13,543 nucleotides of DNA. It comes from Bdellovibrionales bacterium RBG_16_40_8. Lineage in GTDB: Bacteria > Bdellovibrionota > Bdellovibrionia > Bdellovibrionales > UBA1609. Positions 6,091-13,277 of this stretch are shown piece by piece. A program made the position numbers and the translations under genes. The notes under the pieces were generated by a model, which ran no database searches, was not told where the DNA came from, and saw only the letters and a list, made by a program, of their open reading frames with translations. Where the stretch lies: contig MEPT01000035.1 of NCBI GenBank assembly GCA_001769925.1, forward strand, positions 1-13,543, read 5' to 3'. Each line of letters starts with the position of its first letter. Within the stretch, counting starts at the first letter, position 1.

Positions 6091-7233
6091 TCATTGGTCC
6101 TTAATATACATTTTTGGCGCTGTTATATAAATAAGTATGGCGCCGATAATTGCCGAGCACAGCGAACCTAATAAAATACCAGTCTTTGAATATAATTCTT
6201 GATCAGGCTTCAACGCCAATTCTGAAATAAACAGCGACATAGTAAAGCCAATCCCGGCTAAAAATGAAATCCCAAGAAAATTACGTAATTTTAACTTTTC
6301 TGGCAATATAGCGATTTTCAAACGTTCAGCGATAAAGCAAGTCGCCATTATACCTATCGACTTACCAAAAATAAGCCCAAGCGCTACCCCTTGATGTATT
6401 GGGTTAAATATAATTTTAGTAAATTCAATGCCTCTAAGATCAATGCCGGTATTTGCTAATGCAAAAAGTGGCATTATCCCAAAACTCACCCACGGATGGA
6501 GAAGATGCACTAAATATTCTAGAGGCGAATACCTGGCGTCTGATTTCTTTTTTACTGGAAATTTGAGCGGCGTCATAAACCCAAGAATCACTCCTGCAAT
6601 AGTTGCGTGAACCCCTGAAAACATAAACGCTACCCAAATGACGCTGCCTAAAACAACATAAACAAAATAAGATCTCACACCAGCAATGCGAGATAAATTA
6701 ATTAATCCAAAAACTAATGCACCAAGCCCCAGATACTGGCCACTTATTTTTTCTGTATAAAAAAATGCAATTACTAATACTGCGCCAAGATCGTCGACAA
6801 TAGCCAGTGCCAGAAGAAATACTTTTAAAGACACTGGCACTCTTTTGCCAAACAAGCTCAAAACTCCAAGAGCAAATGCGATATCAGTTGCCATCGGTAT
6901 GCCCCAACCATGCAAATTACTGACATCATTTGAATTAAAAAAATAATATATAGCTGCGGGCACAACCATTCCCCCCATGGCTGCAACTATGGGTAAAGCC
7001 GCTTTCTGTGGGCTACTTAACTCACCGACAAGTAATTCTCTTTTAATCTCCATACCCATAAGAAAAAAGAAAATGGTCATAAGTCCATCGTTGACCCATT
7101 GATGTAGAGTAAGGCCCCAAAAATTATAGTGAAGTAGTGAAAAATATAATTCTGCAAAATTACTGTTTGCTATAAATAAAGCGATCAGTGCACTAAACAT
7201 TAGAATAAGTCCAGATGACGCTTCAATCTGCAC
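6091..7233 (-). CDS. nhaA: Na+/H+ antiporter NhaA (start uncertain)
   Basis: NhaA expels Na+ (or Li+) in exchange for protons across the inner membrane, controlling salt and pH balance. The protein has about 11-12 hydrophobic helices and the family core: MATDIAFALG with the conserved Asp117 (Asp133 in E. coli), LALAIVDDLGAVL with the ion-binding pair Asp147-Asp148 (Asp163/164 in E. coli), the GMEIKRELLVGELS loop, and FGKSIGI with the late conserved Lys. The GTG at 7233 gives 380 residues but has no ribosome binding site and cuts off the usual N-terminus. The frame stays open upstream and encodes a convincing NhaA beginning (TNILKPFEKFVQIEASSG) with no in-frame ATG. An ATG with upstream AAAGGA at 7307 is one base out of frame across a run of seven C (7286-7292), so the true start is probably there, with a frame change at the run. 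Confidence 0.93.
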   Translation of the reverse strand: MQIEASSGLILMFSALIALFIANSNFAELYFSLLHYNFWGLTLHQWVNDGLMTIFFFLMGMEIKRELLVGELSSPQKAALPIVAAMGGMVVPAAIYYFFNSNDVSNLHGWGIPMATDIAFALGVLSLFGKRVPVSLKVFLLALAIVDDLGAVLVIAFFYTEKISGQYLGLGALVFGLINLSRIAGVRSYFVYVVLGSVIWVAFMFSGVHATIAGVILGFMTPLKFPVKKKSDARYSPLEYLVHLLHPWVSFGIMPLFALANTGIDLRGIEFTKIIFNPIHQGVALGLIFGKSIGIMATCFIAERLKIAILPEKLKLRNFLGISFLAGIGFTMSLFISELALKPDQELYSKTGILLGSLCSAIIGAILIYITAPKMYIKDQ

Positions 7234-7307
7234 AAATTTTTCAAAAGGCTTAAGAATATTGGTTATTTTAAGTTTAGAAATGATTCCCCCCCGGTATCGG
7301 TCTTCAT
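7234..7307 (-). pseudogene. nhaA: probable 5' end of nhaA, out of frame at a seven-base G run
   Basis: On the minus strand, ATG at 7307 (AAAGGA about 10 bases upstream) reads MKTDTGG into a run of seven G (plus C 7286-7292). In the present sequence it then goes ESFLNLK and stops. With eight G it would continue GIISKLKITN... into the NhaA frame. The downstream frame is clearly protein-coding but lacks a start codon. This supports a single-base loss at the homopolymer, biological or technical. An ATT at 7281 in frame is an alternative rare start. Confidence 0.45.
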
Positions 7308-7378
7308 GTAACCCCAGTCCTTTATAATTATGAAGAATACTTCTATTTAATAATATAGAAATTCATTATTTGTTATGA

Positions 7379-7419
7379 TTTCTTAACTAATTTATATGTT
7401 TTTCTTAACTAATTTAACT
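7379..7419. promoter_or_regulatory. 22-bp-period direct repeat, operator candidate upstream of the kinase promoter
   Basis: TTTCTTAACTAATTTA occurs at 7379-7394 and exactly again at 7401-7416, a 22-bp period (two helical turns). The core TTAACT recurs a third time at 7414-7419. The array ends 4 bp before the -35 element of the kinase promoter, the usual place for an activator binding as a tandem dimer (for example a response regulator). It could also serve the divergent nhaA. Confidence 0.45.
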
Positions 7420-7423
7420 GTTT

Positions 7424-7452
7424 TTGATTGGTTTTTTTATTTTTACTATAAA
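7424..7452 (+). promoter_or_regulatory. sigma70-like promoter for the hybrid sensor kinase
   Basis: TTGATT (7424-7429) and TATAAA (7447-7452) are separated by exactly 17 bp. Transcription would start near 7459, giving a leader of about 53 bases before the ATG at 7512. Confidence 0.55.
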
Positions 7453-7511
7453 AAATTGAATATTTCGCCACTATGTAATACCTCTTAATACAGGGGGCTA
7501 GAAATTATAAT

Positions 7512-9443
7512 ATGGCAATAATTCATCAAACGCGACGCTATCTAACGGTCTTATTAATCATTTTTTTAGCCACTTTGCTAAAACTATTTTTTTTGAGAAC
7601 CTTTGGTGAGGTGAGTCCGTACACACTTTATATTTTGGCAATTTTTGTAAGCGCTCTTATATGCGGACTAGGACCAGGTATTTTTGCCTCGTTATTGACC
7701 GGTCTTCTTTCAATTTATTTTTTTATTGAGCCTATTCAAAATCTTAATGTCGAAGGGATAAAATTATACCAACTAGGGCTTTTCTGGGTAGAAGGTATGC
7801 TGATAGCAATAGTTACCGCCGAACTAATGAGTGCGCGCCACAAGGTTAAGGGAGCAAAAGAAAATCTCGAACACATGATTAATCAGCGAACAAAACAACT
7901 TGCTACACGAAGTGAAGAACTAGCTAGTAAAAGCGCTCAGCTTACGCTTATAACAAACTCATTACCCGTTGCTATAGCCTGCTATGATAAAAGTCTGCGC
8001 TATATTTTTTGTAATAGCACCTTTTGTGAATGGCATAATAAGACACAAGGTGAAATAATTGGTCACACCATAGAAGAACTAGTCGGCAAAGAAGTTTACA
8101 CCAACTTTATTGAAAAAAATGTTAATCAAGTGCTTTCTGGCCAACCTATGATGATAGAATTCAACGCAAATCACCTCGATAAGCCTCGAAGCGTTAAAGT
8201 CAATATGATACCTAATTATGATTCTGATAATAAAATACAAGGTGCTGTGACACTAATATCAGACGTCACCTTATATAAACAGGCTGAGATCAATGCTCGC
8301 GCTGCAAGCGAGGCTAAGGGCGCATTTCTTGCTAACATGTCTCATGAGATTCGTACACCCTTAGGGGCTATTCTCGGATTTGCTGATTTGATGTTAAATG
8401 ACTCACCTACTTTAGAGAAGCGTAGAGAATGGTATAGAATACTTAAAAAAAATGGAGAGCTTCTAACCAACATTGTAAACGATATTTTAGATCTGTCTAA
8501 AATTGAGTCGGGTAAATTTCAAGTCGAAAAATCAAGAATTTCTCTTAGTGAGCTTGTCGTTGATCTTACTTCACTGCTTAAACTAAAAGCAGAAGAAAAA
8601 GGTTTAAATTTTAATATATCAGCAGATGGGCCCACCCCAGCTTGCTTATATACTGACCCGCTTCGCCTTCGCCAAATTCTTTATAATATCGTCGGTAATG
8701 CCATTAAATTTACCGATAGCGGATTGGTTGATATAAAAATAAAATTACTCAATATGAAAAATGGACGACCTCAACTGCAATTTGCCATAACTGATACTGG
8801 GCGCGGAATTAAAGATGAACAAAAAAATAATCTATTTAACCAATTTTCTCAGGCTGATACCTCTATTACGCGTAAATTTGGCGGTACCGGATTAGGTCTT
8901 ATTCTATCACGGCACTTGGCTCACGCACTTGGTGGCGATGTAGAACTGACAAATAGCACCTACGGTAAAGGCAGTACCTTTACCGTTTCGATTGATCCTG
9001 GTACGATTGAACTGCCACTTGAACAAAGTTTTATAAAAAAAGAAACACAAGTAAATGTTGACTATAAAAAAATTCGTTTAGATGGATTAAATGTCTTGGT
9101 GGCTGATGATTCGCCAGACAATCAACTGCTAATAGCTCAATACTTAAGAATTGCCGGGGCAACAGTTGATAGTGCTGAAAATGGCCAGGTGGCTTGCGAC
9201 AAAGCAAGCGAAAAAGACTACGACGTAATTCTTATGGATTTACAAATGCCAGTCATGGATGGCTATAAGGCAACTGCCACACTACGCGAAAACGGTTTTA
9301 AAAAACCAATACTTGCATTAACTGCGCACGCCTTTAAAGATGTTCGTGATCAGTGTTTAGTAAGTGGCTTTAGCGATCACTTAAGTAAACCAATTACCAG
9401 AAAAGACCTTCTTGAGCGATTGGCACAAACCTCTACGCACTAA
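7512..9443 (+). CDS. membrane-bound hybrid sensor histidine kinase with receiver domain
   Basis: This is a 643-residue two-component sensor. Order: transmembrane segments within residues about 8-105, resembling the four-helix DUF4118 module of KdpD-like kinases (PYTLYILAIFVSALICGLGP, then FASLLTGLLSIYFFIEP); a coiled coil (about 107-145); a PAS domain (about 146-258); HisKA with phospho-acceptor His278 in NMSHEIRTPLG; HATPase with N-box Asn392/Asn396, DTGRGI (428-433) and GGTGLGL (457-463); and a C-terminal receiver (about 526-640) with acidic pair Asp532-Asp533, phospho-acceptor Asp576 in LMDLQMPVMDG, Thr604 and Lys626. All catalytic residues are present. No DNA-binding or output domain is attached and no partner regulator is adjacent, so the phosphorelay target lies elsewhere. 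A GGGGG run about 13 bases upstream is a poor ribosome binding site. The membrane part has little periplasmic sequence, so it probably senses a membrane or cytoplasmic signal through PAS. Confidence 0.93.
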   Translation: MAIIHQTRRYLTVLLIIFLATLLKLFFLRTFGEVSPYTLYILAIFVSALICGLGPGIFASLLTGLLSIYFFIEPIQNLNVEGIKLYQLGLFWVEGMLIAIVTAELMSARHKVKGAKENLEHMINQRTKQLATRSEELASKSAQLTLITNSLPVAIACYDKSLRYIFCNSTFCEWHNKTQGEIIGHTIEELVGKEVYTNFIEKNVNQVLSGQPMMIEFNANHLDKPRSVKVNMIPNYDSDNKIQGAVTLISDVTLYKQAEINARAASEAKGAFLANMSHEIRTPLGAILGFADLMLNDSPTLEKRREWYRILKKNGELLTNIVNDILDLSKIESGKFQVEKSRISLSELVVDLTSLLKLKAEEKGLNFNISADGPTPACLYTDPLRLRQILYNIVGNAIKFTDSGLVDIKIKLLNMKNGRPQLQFAITDTGRGIKDEQKNNLFNQFSQADTSITRKFGGTGLGLILSRHLAHALGGDVELTNSTYGKGSTFTVSIDPGTIELPLEQSFIKKETQVNVDYKKIRLDGLNVLVADDSPDNQLLIAQYLRIAGATVDSAENGQVACDKASEKDYDVILMDLQMPVMDGYKATATLRENGFKKPILALTAHAFKDVRDQCLVSGFSDHLSKPITRKDLLERLAQTSTH

Positions 9444-9464
9444 CTTATTTGTGTAATATTTTGA

Positions 9465-10246
9465 GACAGTAGCGCTATAATTCTTGATGCAGCTGCAACG
9501 AATATTATTTGTAGCAAATCTACCTTTGCAAAAGACCTAATTACAGGAGCCCTAGCCGATTGCACATTAAAAAATAATACCAAATATATCGCACACATGT
9601 CGGCCACCCGTAATGGTAATGTGACTACAGATGACGAGAAAAAATCTGCAACATTTAATTTTACAATTGATGATCTTGGCTCAGGCATTCAGACAGCCAA
9701 GTGTTTTATAAAAGGGCCGTCTGAACAAGAGCATCCTTGCACGGGGCTTACCAATATAATATACAATAATCTAGTCTAACCGATGACTCTGGGACAAAAC
9801 TAGACGAATGGTTTGCGCTTGAGATGACTTCTTATCTTAAACTTGGCGATAATGATCAAGAGGGCTTCTACCAGCTAATTTTAGTTTCTGACGATGGGTC
9901 TAATTTTTTTACAGACGCCTATAATACTGGAATTTATAAAAAAATAATAAATAATGACGGGGTACACTCTAACCAAGTTGGTTGCACCGCTATCGGTGGC
10001 GAAATTAGCATGACAAAAGAAACAAGGTTGCCGATAAAAATAGAATATTATCAAGGTCCGCGCACGCAAATTGCCCTATCTGTATTATGGCGAAGAGTTT
10101 TGACTGCTAGTTCGCAGCCCAGCTCTAATTGCGGGTTTTCAACTTCATATCCAACTGCCTGGTTTGACCCATCTACTGGCATGTACAAAAAGCTCAAAGA
10201 CGATGGTTTCAAGGTACTAACCGAAAATAATTATATATCAGACTAG
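9465..10246 (+). pseudogene. remnant of a surface protein with FN3-like, Ig-like and PA14 pieces
   Basis: Two adjacent open stretches in different frames read as pieces of one larger exported protein. Frame one is open 9465-9779 without any early Met. It carries an FN3-like end (LKNNTKYIAHMSATRNGNV) and the start of a bacterial Ig-like domain (ATFNFTIDDLGSGI, then CFIKGP and CTGLTNIIYNNL), then stops. Frame two, open from about 9771 to 10246, carries a PA14-type domain: YLKLGDNDQEGFYQLILVSD, DDGSNFFTDA, IINNDGVHS, then RLPIKIEYYQGPRTQIALSV. PA14 domains bind carbohydrates in adhesins and glycosidases. The expected rest of the Ig domain is missing at the junction, pointing to a deletion rather than a single-base error. 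The remnant begins 21 bp after the kinase stop, in the kinase's frame beyond two stops, so the gene's 5' part has been removed. It ends one base from the convergent transglutaminase stop. Confidence 0.6.
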
Positions 10247-10247
10247 C

Positions 10248-11744
10248 CTACCTAAAGTTAGCTAAAATATTATCGATCACACGGCGAAGTGGTATCATCG
10301 CGCGTGAAGCGTATGGAGCAACACGCACTATATCTTTATCATTTTTGACATACGTATCTTCATGGTTGATCGAAATTGAATTTTTCAGAGGCATCCAGAT
10401 AAAATCAGGATGTTTGTTTTGATACCACTCACCGCCAATAATTCGTCCTCTACTATCAAGCTCAAGATCGTAATGATAAACCGCCGTTTGATGACTATCG
10501 CGTGCAGGTGAATCTTCAGCACGATTTCGCGGTGAAGTTTCAACCACATATTCAACATACATTTTTACACCAACAAGTTGCACAGCATTGGGGTTGTTAC
10601 GAAATTTCTTAAACTTGTCGACAAATTCAGTATCATTTATGTCAATAGTCGCTTCAGCCAAATCTTCGGTAGGCTTTAGTGTTTTTGGATTAAAATAACT
10701 AAATGAATAACCAGTAACTGGTTGGTTCCAAACCTCGTAGTCAAATGAAGCGTCAATAATTAATGGTCTATTGGCGCGCGCGATTTGATTAGTAACTACA
10801 ATATGCCAAGTGCCAGGGTTCAAATCAAAACACCCGGGCTCTATTATGCGCCCAGTTTCTTGATCTTTTTTTGGTTCTTTATCATCACAACGATTACCAA
10901 GAAAACGAGTAGCCCCGGTTAAATAGTCTTCGGTGACATTGATCCCATTTGCCCATTTAAGTGACGCAAGCGCCTTTACGTCATCTGGTAAAAACTCGAT
11001 CTCTTTGTCCGAATCTGCGGCGTGGCTCTTAACCGTAATTTTATGAGTTGGACGAGGCTCCATAAATGAGGCGGGCGCCCAACCGTGACAATAGCCCATC
11101 CATTTTTCAACTTCACCGTAACGATCATTATACTGTTTACCCTCGGCCCAATTTGCTTTCGTTAAAGAAAAATTTTTGTCATCAACCAGCAAGTCATATT
11201 TTTCAGATGGCGCCAAGAATTTATCTTCTGTTTTGTCTGGAGCATTAGCTTGAAAGTAATTAAATGCATCAAGCCAACTGTCGCGCGTAGTCAAATCTGG
11301 AAAATTTGAATCTAAATATCTTCGCGCAATGCCCCCGGAGCGAATAGGCCAGTAATCTCCTGACCAAGGTTGCACCGAAACTTCGCCTGATCTCATCTTT
11401 TCATCTATATTATCTATTTTATCAATAACGCTTCTGTTTTCGAGAAAAGAGGCGGCTGAGTCACTAGACGCCTCAAATGAACGAAGCGGCAAACGCGGCA
11501 AAGTGTGCAAATGAAACGTTGCCGCGCTCATAATAGCAAGGCGCGACCCACTACGACTACAGGCATTTGTTTTCTCTTCTATTCTACTATAGTCAACCGA
11601 AGCATTGAGCTTTTCTGGAGTTTCATCAATAGCCACTCTAATATTATTTTTAAACCTAGACAGAAACGTTGTACTAGCATGGCTTACTGCAACTGACCCA
11701 GTAATTGCCAACATCAAAAGTAGATTAATAAATAAACGTTCCAT
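10248..11744 (-). CDS. secreted transglutaminase of the oomycete-elicitor type
   Basis: This 498-residue exported protein has a signal peptide (MERLFINLLLMLAITGSVAV, cleavage near SHA|S at residue 23). From about residue 125 to 460 it matches the transglutaminase-elicitor family (TGase_elicitor, known from the Phytophthora cell-wall GP42). Landmarks: WSGDYWPIRSGGIARRY (127-143), EKYDLLVDD, WMGYCHGWAPASF with the expected nucleophile Cys219, LPDDVKALASLKWANG, CFDLNPGTWHIVVTNQ with candidate catalytic His314, DASFDYEVWNQPV with candidate Asp331/Asp335, and GGEWYQNKHPDFIWMP. Family members cross-link proteins through Gln-Lys isopeptide bonds. Whether the bacterial protein cross-links its own envelope, a host's or a prey's proteins is unknown. 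Start: ATG at 11744 with G-rich GGGGGCGG just upstream. It follows the UspA gene by 18 bp on the same strand, probably in one transcript. The catalytic triad assignment is by motif memory. Confidence 0.85.
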   Translation of the reverse strand: MERLFINLLLMLAITGSVAVSHASTTFLSRFKNNIRVAIDETPEKLNASVDYSRIEEKTNACSRSGSRLAIMSAATFHLHTLPRLPLRSFEASSDSAASFLENRSVIDKIDNIDEKMRSGEVSVQPWSGDYWPIRSGGIARRYLDSNFPDLTTRDSWLDAFNYFQANAPDKTEDKFLAPSEKYDLLVDDKNFSLTKANWAEGKQYNDRYGEVEKWMGYCHGWAPASFMEPRPTHKITVKSHAADSDKEIEFLPDDVKALASLKWANGINVTEDYLTGATRFLGNRCDDKEPKKDQETGRIIEPGCFDLNPGTWHIVVTNQIARANRPLIIDASFDYEVWNQPVTGYSFSYFNPKTLKPTEDLAEATIDINDTEFVDKFKKFRNNPNAVQLVGVKMYVEYVVETSPRNRAEDSPARDSHQTAVYHYDLELDSRGRIIGGEWYQNKHPDFIWMPLKNSISINHEDTYVKNDKDIVRVAPYASRAMIPLRRVIDNILANFR

Positions 11745-11762
11745 AACCCGCCCCCATATTTT

Positions 11763-12665
11763 CTAAGATTTAAGAATTAAAACCGGCTCCTTTGCCAAAT
11801 AAACAAGTTTATGTGAAACGCCCATAATAGTTGCAAGTGGTGCCGCTGTGCTACGAGCTGAAAGTGCGATAATATCCGTTTTTTTATGTGCGACACCTAC
11901 AATCGCTTGCACTACATTTTCTTCGCTTCTAACTACCTCTACATATGCTATAACACCTTTTTTCTTTGCCTTTAATATCCAAGTAGAGAATTTTTTAAGT
12001 ACCATTTTTGTATAACGGACAGAGTTAAATCTAACATATGGTCTGGCCCATCTAGTCGGCGTCGGTAAAATTGTAAGAAGCGTTATTGAGCATTTTAAAC
12101 GTGCAGCTAGCACCACTAACTTTAGAAAAGCATAAAATGACTCATCGCTGCCGTCAGTTGCATACATTATATTTTTTATCTCACTAGAACTAAGTTGCTG
12201 CTTGGGATTAACAATAAGCATCGGGACTTCTAAAGTGTGCAGTGCAGCGTCGGTAAAGCTACCCATAAAAAACCGTTGAAAGCCCTTTTTGCCACGAGAA
12301 GAAACAATCACCATTTGATATTTATTACGCTTTAAATATCTATTTAGACTTTCAATTTCTGCTGTTATTGAAGGCCCTCGGCAAGGAACTACCTTCAAAG
12401 TCGGCATATCTAATTTTGTTTTTTTCGCCAATTTCTTAAACTTTGCAACGGCTTCGGCTTTCAATTCGTCCATCGGCACAAATACTGGTACCGGGGCGAG
12501 TTCTGTTGGAACATAAAACTCAGTCGGTCTTAATGCATACACAGGCTCAGCCTGACTATTCATCTGTCTAGCAATATTCTGCGCTAACGTACTCGTCTTG
12601 CGCAAAGCAGACGAATTCATGTTGTTAGCGTCAACTGCCAGAGCAATTTTACCTTTTTTTCTCAT
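11763..12665 (-). CDS. tandem universal stress protein (UspA family)
   Basis: This 300-residue cytoplasmic protein has two Usp domains (about 5-152 and 163-299). Domain one starts IALAVDANN (Asp12) and carries the nucleotide loop S-SR-G-KKGFQRFFM-GS (122-136), close to the ATP-binding G-2X-G-9X-G(S/T) with the first Gly replaced by Ser. Domain two starts IMYATDGSDES (Asp171) but its loop is S-AR-S-9X-G-V (269-283), so ATP binding there is probably lost. Tandem Usp proteins help cells survive starvation, oxidants or membrane stress. The ATG at 12665 has GAGGGAAG shortly upstream. It is the first gene of a likely two-gene unit with the secreted transglutaminase. It diverges from clpS across a 276-bp region. 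Confidence 0.88.
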   Translation of the reverse strand: MRKKGKIALAVDANNMNSSALRKTSTLAQNIARQMNSQAEPVYALRPTEFYVPTELAPVPVFVPMDELKAEAVAKFKKLAKKTKLDMPTLKVVPCRGPSITAEIESLNRYLKRNKYQMVIVSSRGKKGFQRFFMGSFTDAALHTLEVPMLIVNPKQQLSSSEIKNIMYATDGSDESFYAFLKLVVLAARLKCSITLLTILPTPTRWARPYVRFNSVRYTKMVLKKFSTWILKAKKKGVIAYVEVVRSEENVVQAIVGVAHKKTDIIALSARSTAAPLATIMGVSHKLVYLAKEPVLILKS

Positions 12666-12851
12666 ACGCTTCCCTCATTTTTATTGTCATGACTTAAGTT
12701 CTGCAACGACCGTGCCTACTGCTATTAAATTCGTTCGCCTACAGGCCAAGTAAATGAGCCAAATTATCTCGCAATATTATTTTCTGTCCCAATATTAAAG
12801 TATGGTCCTAACGCAAGGCATATGATGAATTTGCAAAAAAATGGTAAATGA

Positions 12852-12884
12852 ATGTTAAAATAACATAATATCCTGTGATGTTAT
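12852..12884. promoter_or_regulatory. three ATGTTA/TAACAT half-sites upstream of clpS
   Basis: ATGTTA (12852-12857), AAA, TAACAT (12861-12866) form a perfect inverted repeat. ATGTTAT (12878-12884) pairs again with ATAACAT (12860-12866) across 11 bp. The cluster lies between the uspA and clpS starts, near -10-like AT-rich runs (TAAAAT 12856, TATAAG 12882), so it may be an operator for clpS or for the divergent uspA unit. No well-spaced -35 was found. Confidence 0.35.
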
Positions 12885-12941
12885 AAGTATGAACCTTGAC
12901 TAAAGCGATTATGAATTCACGTTTGTCATTGGAGATTGAGT

Positions 12942-13268
12942 TTGGAATCTGACGGGGAAGATAAACCAGGAGCGGGTGCGAAAACGCTCGTGAAGCCTGA
13001 GCAGAAATTAGCGGAGCCGTTTTTTTATAAGGTTGTGCTTTTAAATGATGATTATACACCGATGGATTTCGTGGTTCATATCTTGCAGAAGTTTTTTTTG
13101 AAAAATATGGAGGAAGCAAACCGCATTATGATGCAAGTGCATCAACAGGGCTCGGGGGTGGCTGGTGTTTATAGTCACGAAATCGCTGAGACAAAGGTGT
13201 ATGTGGTTAATGAGTATTCGCGTAAAAACAAGCACCCGCTCAAATGTACGATGGAGAAAACCTCCTAA
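12942..13268 (+). CDS. clpS: ClpS, N-end-rule adaptor of the ClpAP protease
   Basis: ClpS binds proteins with destabilising N-terminal residues and hands them to ClpA for degradation by ClpP. The 108-residue protein has the full core: VVLLNDDYTPMDFVVHILQKF, then MMQVHQQGSGVAGVYSHEIAETK. The N-degron pocket residues correspond to Asn35, Asp36, Asp37, Met41, Met63 and His67, one off the E. coli numbers. There is no ATG; two TTG codons are in frame at 12936 and 12942. The second is chosen because GGAG (12931-12934) lies 7 bases before it, while it is only one base from the first. The disordered N-terminal extension (ESDGEDKPGAGAK) that inserts into ClpA is present. clpA follows after 9 bp, so they are co-transcribed. 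Confidence 0.95.
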   Translation: MESDGEDKPGAGAKTLVKPEQKLAEPFFYKVVLLNDDYTPMDFVVHILQKFFLKNMEEANRIMMQVHQQGSGVAGVYSHEIAETKVYVVNEYSRKNKHPLKCTMEKTS

Positions 13269-13277
13269 GGAGATTTG

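Noticed and set aside
5801..6094. 97-codon minus-strand open frame over the Tyr-rich small gene
   Set aside because: Composition is Lys/Asn/Thr-rich without motifs, and the plus strand has a ribosome site and signal peptide in the same DNA.
7605..7625. GTGAGGTGAGTCCGTAC resembling part of a hammerhead ribozyme core
   Set aside because: The CTGATGA and GAAA core elements and flanking stems are missing, and it lies inside the kinase coding frame.
9440..9688. 82-codon minus-strand open frame opposite the Ig/PA14 remnant
   Set aside because: The plus-strand frame has recognisable FN3/Ig-like sequence; the minus product shows no features.
12911..12952. 13-codon open frame (ATG to TGA) overlapping the clpS start, as a possible leader peptide
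   Set aside because: No ribosome binding site before its ATG, no telling codons, and such short frames are expected by chance.
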